Source: Zea mays (lineage: Eukaryota; Streptophyta; Magnoliopsida; Poales; Poaceae). From it: 64,000 bases of DNA. The number at the start of each line of letters is the position of its first letter. The first letter of the stretch is position 1. Positions 11,904 through 23,573 of the stretch are shown in pieces. Under the pieces are notes generated by a model. It had not been told where the DNA came from. It saw only the letters and a list, made by a program, of their open reading frames with translations, and searched no databases. The translations under genes and the position numbers were made by a program. The DNA is taken from assembly GCF_902167145.1 (NCBI RefSeq), contig NC_050098.1:38000501-38064500 (forward strand), in the 5' to 3' direction.

Positions 11904-12950
11904 CTATGTCTTCTTGAGGATTCGGTGAAGGTAGAGACGGTTGATGGCGTAGCAAGCGGTGTTGATTGCTTCCGCCCAAAACCGGTCCGAAGTCTTGTAT
12001 TCATCAAGCATGGTCCTCGCCATGTCAAGTAGAGTTCTATTCTTCCTCTCTACTACACCATTTTGTTGTGGTGTGTAGGGAGAAGAGAACTCATGCTTGA
12101 TGCCCTCATCCTCAAGGAAGCCTTCTATTTGTGAGTTCTTGAACTCCGTTCCGTTGTCGCTTCTAATCTTTTTGATCCTTAAGCCGAACTCATTTTGAGC
12201 CCATCTCAAGAATCCCTTTAAAGTCTCTTGGGTTTGAGATTTATCCTGCAAAAAGAACACCCAAGTGAAGCGAGAATAACCACCCACAATTACAAGACAA
12301 TACTTACTCCCGTCGATGCTTATGTAAGCTATCGGGCCGAATAGGTCCATGTGGAGTAGCTCAAGCGGCATGTCGGTCGTCATGATGTTCTTGTGTGGAT
12401 GATGAACACCAACTTGCTTCCCTGCTTGACATGCGCTACAAACCCTGTCTTTCTCAAAATGAACATTGGTTAGTCCCAAAATGTGCTCTCCCTTTAGAAG
12501 CTTGTGAAGATTCTTCATCCCAACATGGGCTAGTCGGCGGTGCCAGAGCCAACCCATGTTAGTCTTAGCAATTAAGCAAGTGTCGAGTTCAGCTCTATTA
12601 AAATCAATTAAGTATAGCTGACCCTCTAACACTCCCTTAAATGCTACTGAATCATCACTTCTTCTAAAGACAGTAACACCTAAATCTGTAAAAAGACAGT
12701 TGTAGCCCATTTTGCATAATTGAGAAACAGAAAGCAAATTGTAATCTAAAGAATCTACAAGAAAAACATTGGAAATAGAATGGTCAGGAGATATAGCAAT
12801 TTTACCAAGTCCTTTGACCAAACCTTGATTTCCATCCCCGAATGTGATAGCTCTTTGGGGATCATTGTTTTTCTCATAGGAGGAGAACATCCTTTTCTCC
12901 CCTGTCATGTGGTTTGTGCACCCGCTATCAATGATCCAACTTGAGCCCCC
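11904..12950 (-). pseudogene. Sirevirus A pol: protease and integrase domains
   Basis: On the minus strand this begins with the aspartic protease active site IIDSGCTNHMTG (about 12907-12940), which cleaves the polyprotein. It continues into the integrase: the zinc-binding HHCC region (HRRLAHVG ... CSACQAGK, about 12430-12545) and the catalytic DDE core, with aspartates in HMDLFGP (about 12340) and RSDNGTEF (about 12160), and the glutamate in QNGVVERKN (about 12050). Integrase inserts the element DNA into the host chromosome. The frame stops at 11904. It lies in a different frame from the gag end at 12976, a gag-pol arrangement common in this lineage. Confidence 0.93.
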
Positions 12951-12975
12951 GGATGCATAAACCTACAAAACAATT

Positions 12976-15532
12976 TTAGGCCTTGTTCTTAGGTACCCAA
13001 ACGGTCTTGGGTCCTTTCACATTAGAAACAAGCACCTTGGGTACCCAAATACAAGTCTTTGACCCCTTGTTTTTGGCCCCAACATATTTGGCAACTACTT
13101 TGCCTGATTTATTAGTTAAAACATATGATGCATCAAAAGTCTTAAATGAAATGTTAGGTTCATTTGATGCAATAGGAGTTTTCTTCCTAGGCAATTTAGC
13201 ATGGGTTGATTGCCTAGAACTAGATGCCTCACTATTATACATAAAAGCACGATGAGAGCCAGAGTGAGACTTCCTAGAGTGAATTCTCCTAATTTTGTGC
13301 TCGAGATAACAGGCAGAGTATAAAATGTAACCCTCGTTATCCTGAGGCATGGGAGCTTTGCCCTTAACAAAGTTAGACAATCTTTTAGGGGCATTAAGCT
13401 TGGCATTGTCTCCCTTTTGGAAGCCAATGCCATCCTTAATCACAGGGCGTCTCCCACTATAGAGCATGCTTCTAGCAAATTTAAATTTTTAATTTTCTAA
13501 TTCATGCTCATTAATTTTGGCACTAAGTTGAGCTATGTGATCATTTTGTTGTTTAATTAGAGCTAGGTGATCATGAATAGCATCAACATTAATGTCTCTA
13601 CATTTAGTGCAAATAGTAACATGCTCAATGGTAGATGTAGAGGGTTTGCAAGCATTTAATTTTTTAGCCTTAGCAATTAATTTTTCATTTTCATTTTTAA
13701 GGCTAGAGAGGGATGCATTCAACTTATCAATCTTAGCAATTAAATTAGCATTATAATTTCTAAGGTTGACAAGAGAATTATCACTAACATTTACTTTCTC
13801 AACCTTAGCAATCAATTTATCATTTTCAAATTTAAGGTTGGAAATAGTGTCATGGCAAGTGCTTAGCACTAGTTAATTTTTCACATTTTTCTATCTCCTG
13901 AGCATAAGCATTTTTAACTTTAACATGCTTCTTATTTTCTTTAATAAGGAAGTCCTCTTGGCTATCCAAGAGTTCATCCTTCTCATGAATGGCACTAATT
14001 AATTCATTCAATTTTTCTTTTTGTTGCATGTTTAAGTTGGCAAAAAGGGTGAGCAAATTATCCTCATCATCACTAGAGTTTTCCCCATCACTAGATGTTG
14101 CGTATTTAGTGGAGGCTCTAGATTTTACCTTCTTTTTGTCGTCCCTTGCCATGAGGCATTTGTGGCCGACATTGGGGAAGAGAAGCCCTTTGGTGACGGC
14201 GATGTTTGCGGCGTCCTCGTCGTCGGAGGAGTCGGTGGAGCTCTCGTCGAAGTCCCATTCCCGACAAACATGGGCATCGCCGCCCTTCTTCTTGTAGTAT
14301 CTCTTCTTTTCTCTTCTCTTTCCCTTCTTGTCGTCTCCCCTGGCACTATCACTAGATAATGGACATTTAGTAATGAAATGACCGGGCTTACCACACTTGT
14401 AGCACACCTTCTTGGAACGGGGCTTGTAATCTTTCCCCTTCCTTTGCTTGAGGATTTGGCGAAAGCTTTTTATGATTAAAGCCATCTCCTCGTTGTCAAG
14501 CTTGGAGGTGTCGATGGGGATCCTACTTGGTGTAGAGTCCTTCTTTTCTTCTTCCGTCGCCTTGAATGTGACGGGTTGCACCTCGGGTGTTGAGGTGGTG
14601 CCTTGCTCGATGATTTTCTTGGAGCCTTTGATCATCAATTCAAAGCTCACAAATTTTCCTATTACTTCCTCAGGAGACATTAGTTTATATCTAGGATCAC
14701 CACGAATTAATTGAACTTGAGTAGGGTTAAGAAATACGAGTGATCTAAGAATAACCTTGACCATCTCATGGTCATCCCATTTGGTGCTCCCGAGGTTGCG
14801 CACTTGGTTCACCAAGGTCTTGAGCCGGTTGTACATGGCTTGTGGCTCCTCTCCTTGGTGAAGCATGAAGCGACCGAGCTCCCTCTCGATCATTTCCCTC
14901 TTGGTGATCTTGGTCACCTCGTCTCCTTCGTGTGCGGTCTTGAGCACGTCCCAAATCTCCTTTGCACTCTTCAACCTTTGCACCTTATTATACTCCTCTC
15001 AACTTAGAGATGCGAGGAGTATAGTAGTGGCTTGGGAGTTGAAGTGTTGGATTTGTTCGACCTCCTCCGAATCATAATCCTTGTCCCCCTTCTTTGGTAC
15101 CTACGCTCCATACTCAACAATATCCCATATGCTTTTGTGGAGTGAGGTTAGGTGATGCCTCATTTTATCACTCCACATAGAATAATCTTCACCTTCAAAC
15201 ATAGGTGGTTTGCCTAATGGGACGGAAAGTAATGGAGTGCATTTTGAAATACGAGGATAGCAAAGGGGCATCTTACTATACTTCTTGCGCTCATGGCGCT
15301 TAGAAGTGGCGGATGCCGATTCCGAGCCGGAGGTGGAGGGTGACGAAGAGTCGGTCTCGTAGTAGACCACCTTCTTCATCTTCTTCTTCTTATCACACTT
15401 CCGTTGGGACTTGATGGAGGAAGAGGATTCCTCCTTGTGCTTGTGGGCAGACTCCCCTGAATGTGTTCTCCTCGAGCTTGCGGTCTTGTCGCCGGTCCCG
15501 ATCTCCCTCATGGCGGATGCTCCCGACATCAC
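12976..15532 (-). pseudogene. Sirevirus A gag, broken into four open pieces
   Basis: The gag precursor forms the cytoplasmic virus-like particle. It starts near 15532, about 45 bp inside the 5' LTR, with a Ser-, Lys-rich N-terminus. An in-frame TAG near 15099-15101 and a TGA near 15000 break it. The piece at 13850-14983 carries the capsid-like core and the CX2CX4HX4C zinc knuckle CYKCGKPGHFITKC (about 14360-14400). The piece at 13489-13869 is a coiled coil of repeated Leu-Ile-Ala-Lys and Asn-rich heptads, entered by a frameshift. The last piece, 12976-13467, is basic and ends in WVPKNKA and a stop. Sirevirus gag is known to be unusually long with a C-terminal coiled coil. This copy is dead as a single gene. 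Confidence 0.9.
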
Positions 15533-15560
15533 TTCGAGCGGTTAGGCTTTAATGAAGTAA

Positions 15561-15576
15561 CATGCTCCGATACCAA
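15561..15576 (-). other. Sirevirus A primer-binding site
   Basis: The minus strand reads TTGGTATCGGAGCATG immediately inside the right LTR. This is the tRNA-Met-type primer site and fixes the element orientation. Confidence 0.85.
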
Positions 15577-15577
15577 T

Positions 15578-16775
15578 TGAAAGTCGCCTAGAGGGGGGGT
15601 GAATAGGCAAATCTGAAATTTATAAAGTTTAAGCACAACTACAAGCCGGGGTTAGCATTAGAATTATAGTCGAGTCCAAAAGAGAGGGTGAAAACAAATC
15701 ACAAGCGAATAAGAGCGGATGACACGGTGATTTGTTTTACTGAGGTTCGGTTCTTGCAAACCTACTCCCCGTTGAGGTGGTCACAAAGATTGGGTCTCTT
15801 TCAACCCTTTCCCTCTCTCAAACGGTCACTTAGACCGAGTGAGCTTCTCTTCTCAATCAAACGGGACACTAAGTCCGCACAAGGACCACCACACAATTGG
15901 TGTCTCTTGTTTTGATTACAAGTGAGTTGGAAACAAGAATAGAGGAAGAAGAAAAGTGATCCAAGCGCAAGAGCTCAAAAGAACACAAAAGTCTCTCTCT
16001 CTAGTCACTAATTTGTTTGGAGTGATTTCGGACTTGGGAGATGATTTGATCTCTTTGTTTGTGTCTTGGAATGAAGTCTAGAGCTCTTGTATGGGGTTTG
16101 AGGGCTAAAAACTTTGATGCATTGAAGTGTGGTGGTTGGGGGGTATTTATAGCCCCAACCACCAAAAGAACAGTTGGTGAGGGCTTCTGTCGTATGGCGC
16201 ACCGGACACTGTCCGGTGCGCCAGCCACGTCACCAGGCCGTTGGGTTCCGACCGTTGGAGCTTCTGACAACGGGGCCATCGAACAGTCCGGTGGTGCACC
16301 GGATAGTCACTATTCACTGTCCGGTGCGCCTTCTGCGCCTGCTCTGACTTCTGCGCGCGCAGGCGCGCACTGTAGCGTTTCAATGTTCCTCTGCAGACGA
16401 CCGTTGGCGCTGTATAGCTGTTACTCCGCTGGCACACCGGACAGTCCGGTGCTACACCGGACAGTCCGGTGAATTATAGCGGAGTGGCCTCCCCGAATTC
16501 CTGAAGGTGGCAAGTTTGGAGTCGAACTCCCTGGTGCACCGGACACTGTCCGGTGGTGCACCAGACAGTCCGGTGCGCCAGTCCAGGGTTGCCTTTGGGT
16601 TGTCTTTTGCTCTTTATATTTGAACCCTTTCTTGGACTTTTTATTGGTTTGTGTTGAACCTTTGGCACCTGTAAAACTTATACTCTAGAGCAAACTAGTT
16701 AGTCCAATTATTTGTGTTGGGCAATTCAACCACCAAAATCATTTAGGAAAAAGGTGTAAGCCTATTTCCCTTTCA
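15578..16775 (-). repeat. Sirevirus A 5' LTR (1198 bp)
   Basis: This holds the promoter for minus-strand transcription. It has TGAAAG/CTTTCA ends and the CCAAG duplication follows at 16776. Palindrome copies occur around 16198-16220, 16435-16475 and 16535-16580, fewer than in the 3' LTR. Confidence 0.92.
16144..16151 (-). promoter_or_regulatory. TATA box of Sirevirus A 5' LTR
   Basis: TATAAATA on the minus strand lies downstream, in reading direction, of the palindrome cluster. The same box occurs at the matching place in the other Sirevirus LTRs (8207 minus strand, 47828 plus strand). Confidence 0.7.
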
Positions 16776-16780
16776 CCAAG

Positions 16781-18750
16781 ACATCGCTTGCGCTTCACCT
16801 TTGCTTAGTTAGTCAAAGCTTTTCTTTGATATCTTCACCTTGTCAAGCCATCAAGTCATATCTTGTTTTGGATAAACTATTAAGCACACATTATACCTAT
16901 TTCATTTGTATTTTTGTTCTCGTCATTATCAATGTCATTCTTCATTGCCATTATCAATGAGACCGTTCCATATGCAAACTCTCATTTATTATCATACACA
17001 CAATGACACAACTTTGTCAATCATTTAATCGATATCACTTGGGTTCATTTTGAATTTGTATGATATTTTCTATATTTGAGTCCAAATATAATACAACACA
17101 TTTGAGACTAATTACACGCAAGTCAAATAAAACACTTTAGTCCCTTAATCGTTTGCAATTAAATACACCAAAACACTTAAAGTCTAGATATAATTTTAGC
17201 TTTTTTAATGAGTGAAAGTCAGATTTCTCAATAAGTAGTGACCTACTGACTTATATAGAGGTGCTATCTTAACATCGTAGGAAACATGTCCAATACAAAA
17301 TCTCTAAGTTTTCCACGTCAAAAACATCGATTTGGAAGCCAATCTAGCTACTTTTTTGGGGGCCTAGCCTTTCTTGCTAGATTGCTATAGGTAACAGACC
17401 TGGCCGGTTTGGGTGGTAGTCCCAAATCTTCTTTTCTTCTCTTAGACTTCGATTCTTATCATGACAAATATTTTCCTTCAACATTTTAATGTCAATGACT
17501 TAGTATTACAACCCATTGTCGTAGCCAAGACACTAGGGTACCAAGAGTACTAGAGAAAATATAACAAGGCTGTAGGGAGTAAATCTTGACATCGTAGAGT
17601 ATGTCTAAGTCATGAAATTATGCCTAAAACACATAACATTTATAAAGATTCAGGCCACAATGTGCATAATATGCTACATCCTCTTTAGATTATGGTTGAT
17701 TTGTGTATATAGATGTAAGAGATTACAAGCTCCTCAACCAACAAGCACCAACACCTTCTAGATGAGGAGTGAGCTGTGGCAAGCTAGACTACCAACTGTT
17801 AGCTAGTGTTGAGTGGCAGGAGTCTGAATTGAATAACCTTAAATGCTGCTCCACCACTCTCTTTTATAGTCCAAAAGAGTGTTTAATCTTACATGTATAC
17901 TCTACTTGGGCCCTTCATATCATTGGGCCAACTACCCCATCCTATCACTCTCTTATACAATAGCAGATCCTCTACCTTGTAATCATACATCATATGTCAC
18001 GCATGCACTAGTGTAATCATATCTTTTGAGGTGTCTCAATAGGCCATGTCTAGGATGAGTGCCTTAATAGCGCTAGTAAGCCATGACTAGTGGTTGGTAT
18101 GGTTCTTTGCACTTGTTATTACATTAAAGTACCATTGTACTACCTAGTCATGGATATAGGGATTTTTCTATTCCTTGGTAGTCTGTGTGATTGATTGATC
18201 GAATACGGTCTTAAATGCAAGAGCACTCCTACATAGAGGCATTGAGTACACTTGTTCCCCTAAGTGTGTGCTAGGGTGAAGACATGGTCGTAATATTATG
18301 TCTCACATTTGATGTGATACATGGGCCGAATTGTAGTCATATGTTCCTAAGGCAACTGCCATACTAACTATAGAGGTAGGTATGATAACTTGCACATATG
18401 GATGTTGTGGCTCGAACCATCTAGTTTCATGTATTTGGAAGCTAGTGTAGTATATGTACTTTATTGTAGGTCATGCATGGCACATCCCACATATGTGTGT
18501 GTGGGTACAAGACCGACACACATATTATGTAGTGGTCTTGAGTGCGCTACAGGCTAAGTCATATGTCAGCACACTTAGCCTAGCCTTTAATGTCACCCAT
18601 CATATATGTATTGTGTCATATCCTAGACTTATTCATTAATCTTTCGCTAAGAATGAAATCTTAGGCTTTTAGATCTAGGGTTCACATCATAGGGCAATAC
18701 TGCTCGGTGGGCCTACCACATCCTTCTGCCATTAGACATGACTAGTTTTA
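16781..18750. other. Decayed intergenic DNA
   Basis: This continues the old sequence interrupted at 7641. I see no gene, only short open frames with no domain (17769-17963, 18454-18639). Up to about 17240 it may be the other end of the old Sirevirus-like LTR described at 5442-7636; the rest is unrecognised. Confidence 0.3.
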
Positions 18751-18773
18751 GTTGCCTTGAATCCTCAACTCCT

Positions 18774-19339
18774 TTAGGAAAATTCTCGGACAGTTCCTGA
18801 ATACCTGATCATGCCATCCTTGAATTCCCTAGATTGTACTATGTTGTCACAAATTCTAGTTCTCATTGGGTGTTGTGCCACTGCTTGTGGTGGTGAAGGG
18901 ATTGAGTTTGGCAAAACTGCTTCTTCACTGACAGAGGTTGAATCGGTTGGCACTGCTAAATTGTTGCTTGCAGGAGCCACCACACTTATAGGGAAGTCTA
19001 TATTATCAATAGGAGTACTTTGATTATTCCCTATGTTAACATCATTCAATACTGGTTCCACATGATTCAGATTTGAGGTATCTGATGGGTTAATAAGAGA
19101 GGCTTCAATATATGCATTTTTGGATAGTATAGGAAGAATGGTTGAATGATGAGAAGTTTGTGGATCTTTTGTTTACTACAAAGGGTGTTCTGCAAAGTGA
19201 AACATAGTTTCATCAAACAACACATCCCTTGATATGTAAATTCTACCAGTGAGATGATCGAAGCACTTATATCCTTTATGAGATGAGCTGTAAACAAGAA
19301 AGGTGCAATGTTTTGTTCCAAAACTAAGTTTCTTTTCAT
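18774..19339 (-). pseudogene. Copia pol fragment: integrase-RT linker
   Basis: Two open pieces (18774-19061 and 19067-19339) are separated by a stop. The first ends in a HPMRTR...IVQSREF-type segment, which in Copia proteins precedes the reverse transcriptase. The second contains SYNEKK-like and LCFTLQNTL-like text of the integrase C-terminal region. The reverse transcriptase expected further left is absent. Confidence 0.55.
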
Positions 19340-19508
19340 TATAGGATCTCAGGTTTGGTCAGCAAACAGAGCCAAACACACAAAGAGTGGAGTAGTTTTG
19401 TGCCAAAGAGCTTGTGGAGAGGAGTGTCATAGTCATTTGTGTGACTTGGCATCCTGTTGATCAGATAATTGGCAGTACTAAACGCCTCATCCTAAAACGT
19501 AAATGCAT

Positions 19509-19802
19509 CTATGCTTGGGCAAGGAGAGCTAAGCCAGTCTCTACAAGATGTCTATGTTTTCTTTCAGCTAAACCATTTTGTTTATGTGTATGTGGGCAAG
19601 AAATGCGATGATCAATAACTGTGGTCTGGAAATAGTGATGGAGGCGTTGGTATTCCCCTCCCCAATTAGATTGGACATCCTTAAGTTTTGTGTTCAACAT
19701 GTGTTTAGCATGCTTCTGAAATTGCAGGAAGACAAATTCTACTTTTGACTTGTTTAAAAAAACCCCACACATATCTGCTGAAATCATCAATGAAGGAAAC
19801 AT
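19509..19802 (-). pseudogene. Copia integrase core fragment
   Basis: About 97 codons show the second half of the integrase core: a WGGEYQRL block at the place of the second catalytic aspartate, here replaced by other residues, and HKQNGLAERKHRHLVE with the catalytic glutamate. The aspartate position reads as QSNWGGEY where the family has DNGGEF-type text, so the active site is damaged. Confidence 0.7.
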
Positions 19803-20104
19803 AATACTTTGAATTATTTGCTAGGGGAAGTGCTGGAGCCCAAACATCAGTGTGTACAAGTTCAAGTGGAGCAGATGCCACATGTGAAGAGGGGCTAAAA
19901 GAAAGCTAATGAGATTTTCCTAGTTGACATGCATTACAAATCAAGGAAGGGGAAATCTCAGAACTAACAACTATGTTATTGTCCTGCAAAATTCTAAGAG
20001 TAATTAGAGGAGCTAGATGCCCAAGTCTTTGATGCCATTACTAGGAGGACATTCTGGTCGACAGAAGAGCTTGGCTTCTATTTGGTAGGACGTACATGCC
20101 ATTC

Positions 20105-20455
20105 CTACACCTGCATTTGAGAAGAAGATGCTTCGTGGCTTGATCCTTGACAAAGAAAAAATGGGTGAAATTCAACAATGGCGTCATTATCAGTGGCTAA
20201 CTTTTTGATATATATGAGATGTTTATTGATCTTAGGTGCATAAATTATATGTGTCAAATAAAGTGGCCTAGATGAACCAGTTATTGAAGAATGACCAACA
20301 TAGGAAATGCTCAAACCTGCTCCACTTGTCACTTGCACTCGATCCCATCCATTGTAGCACTCCTTGGTGGTGAGGCGCTCTAGATAAATGGTAATGTGGT
20401 CTATGGCCCTAGTGTACACATACCAATTTGGGTCAACTACATACCCATGGGTCAC
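20105..20455 (-). pseudogene. Copia protease / pre-integrase fragment
   Basis: This reads through a WYVYTRAIDHIT segment, where intact Copia proteases have a DSGAT-like site (here damaged), then HSSITGSSRPLYLTHIIYAPKINKHLIYIKKLATDN cut into shorter blocks, typical of the region between protease and integrase (L.....L..P....NL.S...L). It is a decayed part of pol. Confidence 0.7.
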
Positions 20456-20727
20456 TACTGTTGCCTGCTTGATGGTGTCCTTGGCTTGGTAGGCCTAATC
20501 AAAGCGGTGCCAACATTCAATATCACTATGATTGCCCTTACTGCATATCTAACAGCTGAGCTAGTGCTGGTGTTGCTCCTAGCCAGTGGACGACAAGAGC
20601 GCCTGCCTTGATCGTGACCACCAGAGCCACGATCGCGCCCATGATTGCTCCGGCCTAGACCGCCATCGCTGCGACCGGCAACCCTGTTGGCATTGTTAAT
20701 TAATGATACCTAACCATGGCTGTTGTA

Positions 20728-20976
20728 TTACTCTTGTCGCATCTTGAAGTCAAGCATGTGCCCATATACATCATTGAATATATACTCGTTCATGCGGGTT
20801 GTGATGCTTGTGACGAGCGGATCATAGTCAGAGCTAAGGCCCTGCAACATGTAGGTGAGGAGCTCCCCGTCTTCGAGTCGCCTCCCAATGGCTGTCATTG
20901 TGTCGACAAGGTGTTTCACCCTTCTGAAGTAGTCGATGACGCTGAGTTCATTCTTCTGGATGGTGGAGAGTTGCAT
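20728..20976 (-). pseudogene. Copia gag middle part, directly left of the Huck insertion
   Basis: About 82 codons resemble the UBN2/gag region of small Copia elements: a MQLSTIQKNELSVIDYFRR start, LVDTMTAIG, then a LQGLSSDYDPLVTSI block. The sequence that should precede it lies on the far side of Huck at 34955-35100, which shows that Huck inserted inside this gag. A zinc-knuckle region would follow leftward but is not clear. Confidence 0.75.
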
Positions 20977-20978
20977 GT

Positions 20979-22624
20979 TGTCGGCGTTTCGAACCCGGGG
21001 GGTCCCTGGACCGACGAGTAAATTATCGCCGCGTGCCCCAGTCCAGATGGGTCGGCGCGAGACGGAGCGCGAAGGGGGGAAGAAGCCGGAGGGAGACGGG
21101 CGTGAGAGGTGAAATCCCGTGGCCTTCGTGTTTGTCCCACGCCCAGGTCGGGTGCGCTTGCAGTAGGGGGTTACAAGCGTCCACGCGGGAGGGAGCGAGC
21201 GGCCTCACGCGAGCGTCGTCCCGTCCTTCCCCGCGCGGCCAACCCTCGTAAGAGGGCCCTGGATCTTCCTTTTATAGGCGTAAGGAAAGGATCCAGGTGT
21301 ACAATGGGGGTGTAGCAGTGTGCTAACGTGTCTAGCGGAGGAGAGCTAGCGCCCTAAGTACATGCCATCGTGGCAGCCGAAGAGGTTTTGGCACCCGGTT
21401 CGTGTGATGTCGTGGCCGTCGGAGGAGCGCCGGAGCCTAGCGGAAGGACAGCTGTCGGGGCTGTCGAGTCCTTGCTGACGTCCTCTTGCTTCCGTAAGGG
21501 GGCTGAGAGCCGCCATCGTCATAGAGTGTGCGGGGCGCCATCATTACTCGTATAGTGGAGCGAGCCAGATGGGACGCCGGTCTTGTTCCCCGTAGCCTGA
21601 GTCAGCTTGGGGCAGGGTAATGATGGCGCCTCCTGTTGACGTGGTCGGTCCGTGCCCTGGGTTGGGCGAGGTGGAGGCTCCTCCGAGGTCGAGGTCGAGT
21701 CCGAGCCCCTGGGTCGGGCGAGGCGGAGACCGTCGGCTGATGCCAGGGCTGAGTCCGAGCCCTGGGGTCGGGCGAAGCGGAGTTCGTCGTCCTTAGGGGC
21801 TGAGCCCGAGTCCGAGCCCTGGGGTCGGGCGAAGCGGAGTTCGTCGTCTTCTGGGGCTGATCCCGAGTCCGAGCCCTGGGGTCGGGCGAAGCGGAGTTCA
21901 TCGTCTTCTGGGGCTGAGCCCGTGTCCGAGCCCTGGGGTCGGGCGAAGCGGAGTTCGTCGTCTTCCGGGGCTGAGCCCGAGTCCGAGCCCTGGGGTCGGG
22001 CGAAGCGGAGTTCGTCGTCTTCCGGGGCTGAGCCCGAGTCCGAGCCCTGGGGTCGGGCGAAGCGGAGTTCGTCGTCTTCCGGGGCTGAGCCCGAGTCCGA
22101 GCCCTGGGGTCGGGCAAAGCGGAGTTTCCCATAGCGCCTAGGGCCGGACTTGGCTGTTGTCAGCCTCACTCTGTCGAGTGGCACAACAGTCAGAGCGGCA
22201 CAGGCGGCGCTGTCCTCTTGTCAGGCCGGTCAGTGGAGCGACGAAGTGACTACGGTCACTTCGGCTCTGCCAACTGGAGGGCGCGCGTCAGGATAAAGGT
22301 GTCAGGCCACCTTTGCATTAAATGCCCCTGCGATTTGGACGGTTGGCATGGCGATTTGGCCAAGGTTGCTTCTTGGTGAAGACTGGGCCTCGGGCGAGCT
22401 GAAGGTGTGTCCGTTGCCGTAGGGGGTCCTCGGGCGAGACGTAAACCCTCCGGGGTCGGCTGCCCTTGTCCGAGGCTGGGCTCGGGCGAGGCGTGATCGC
22501 GTCCCTCGAGTGGACCGATCCCTGACTTAGTCGCACCCATCAGGCCTTTGCAGCTTTGTGCTGATGGGGGTTACCAGCTGAGATTTAGGAGTCTTGAGGG
22601 TACCCCTAATTATTGTCCCCGACA
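20979..22624 (-). repeat. Huck 3' LTR (1646 bp)
   Basis: This is the left LTR on the plus strand, with TGTCGG/CCGACA ends. Compared by eye with the right LTR, it differs mainly by C/T transitions (about 1.5-2 percent in the parts compared), lacks about 24 bp near 21690, and has two fewer 57-bp repeat units. The TATA box on the minus strand is at 21270-21276. Confidence 0.92.
21752..22135. repeat. 57-bp minisatellite in Huck 3' LTR, about 7 units
   Basis: The unit begins GAGCCCTGGGGTCGGGCGAA and recurs every 57 bp (for example at 21871 and 21928). Six full units and one partial unit are present, followed by more diverged ones toward 21650. Because 57 is a multiple of three and no unit has a stop, long open frames appear on both strands; these are by-products of the repeat and are not genes. 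Confidence 0.88.
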
Positions 22625-22641
22625 GTAGCCCCCGAGCCTCG
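22625..22641 (-). other. Huck polypurine tract
   Basis: On the minus strand GAGGCTCGGGGGCTAC directly precedes the 3' LTR start. This is the expected purine-rich primer for plus-strand DNA synthesis. Confidence 0.65.
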
Positions 22642-23356
22642 AAGGGAGTGTTAATACTCGCTTGGAGGCTTTTGTCGCACTTTTTTGCAAGGGGACCAGC
22701 CTTTCTCGGTCGCGTCTTGTTCCGGTGGGTGTGCGCGAGCGCACCCTCCGGGTGTAGCCCCCGAGGCCTCGGAGGAGTGGTTTGACTCCTCCGAGGTCTT
22801 AATGCATTTCGCAATGTTTCGGCAGGTCTGGTCGTTCCCTCATGCGAGCTGGCCGTAGCCCGGGTGCACGGTCGGGTCCCAAGTTCTTGGGCTGGTATGT
22901 TGACGCTGTCAACGGTTTGGCTGGAGCCGGGTTTGCGAGAGCAGCCCCCAAGCCTCTGCACAGGGCGAGAGGACGGTCAAGGACAGACTCAGACTTTTTT
23001 ACATACGCCCCTGCGTCGCCTTTCCGCAAGGAGGGGGGAAAGCGCCATGTTGCCCTTGGAGGGCGCCGAACATGGTGTCTCCAGCGAGCTGCTGACGGGT
23101 AATCCGAGTGGACGCCCGTGCCCCATTTGTTAGGGGTCAGCTAGAGGCCCGGAGGCGCGCTCCAAAAGTACCTGCGGGTGATCTGCTGGACCCGGTCCCC
23201 TTTTGACGGGGTCCGAGGGCTCGATGCCTCCCTCTGATGGGATTTCGTTACAAGATCGTTCCCGCTGGTCTCGGAAATGTCCTAGGGTACCTCAGGAGCG
23301 TAGCCCGAGCCCTGGTTATGTATCGAACGTACCCAGGGTCATCCCTCGCTCTGTGT

Positions 23357-23573
23357 CTGAGGCGGCTGTGAACCCTTCGAGGGCCAGCCTACAAACCCCT
23401 GATCAGTAGTGGGCGCGGAGCCCGAGTGGCCTGAGGCGGCCGTTGAACCCTTCCGAGGGACCAGCCTTCGAACCTCTGACCAGTAGTGGGCGCGGAGCCC
23501 AAGCGCTCTGAGGCGGCTGTTAAACCCCTCCGAGGGGCCAGCCTTTGAACCTCTGATCAGTAGGGAGGCTCGG
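23357..23573. repeat. Three tandem units of about 74-77 bp in Huck
   Basis: Units starting CTGAGGCGGC at 23357, 23431 and 23508 share the order GAACCCTTCGAGG, CCAGCCT, CTGATCAGTAG and GTGGGCGCGGAGCCC. Copies are diverged by several substitutions and small indels. Confidence 0.8.

Larger units (their letters stand above)
7642..16775 (-). mobile_element. Sirevirus A: Copia LTR retrotransposon with intact ends, degraded genes
   Basis: A complete insertion of 9134 bp. Left and right LTRs start TGAAAG and end CTTTCA, and the five bases CCAAG flank it on both sides (7637-7641 and 16776-16780), a clean target-site duplication. The primer site lies inside the right LTR and purine tracts lie inside the left LTR, so the element reads on the minus strand. 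Gene order on that strand is gag, protease, integrase, reverse transcriptase, RNase H, which is the Copia order. The LTR palindrome CACCGGACAGTCCGGTG and multiple purine tracts are known Sirevirus hallmarks; maize families such as Ji, Opie and Giepum belong there. Stops and frameshifts make it non-autonomous now. LTRs differ by roughly 4 percent in the stretch I compared. Confidence 0.93.
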
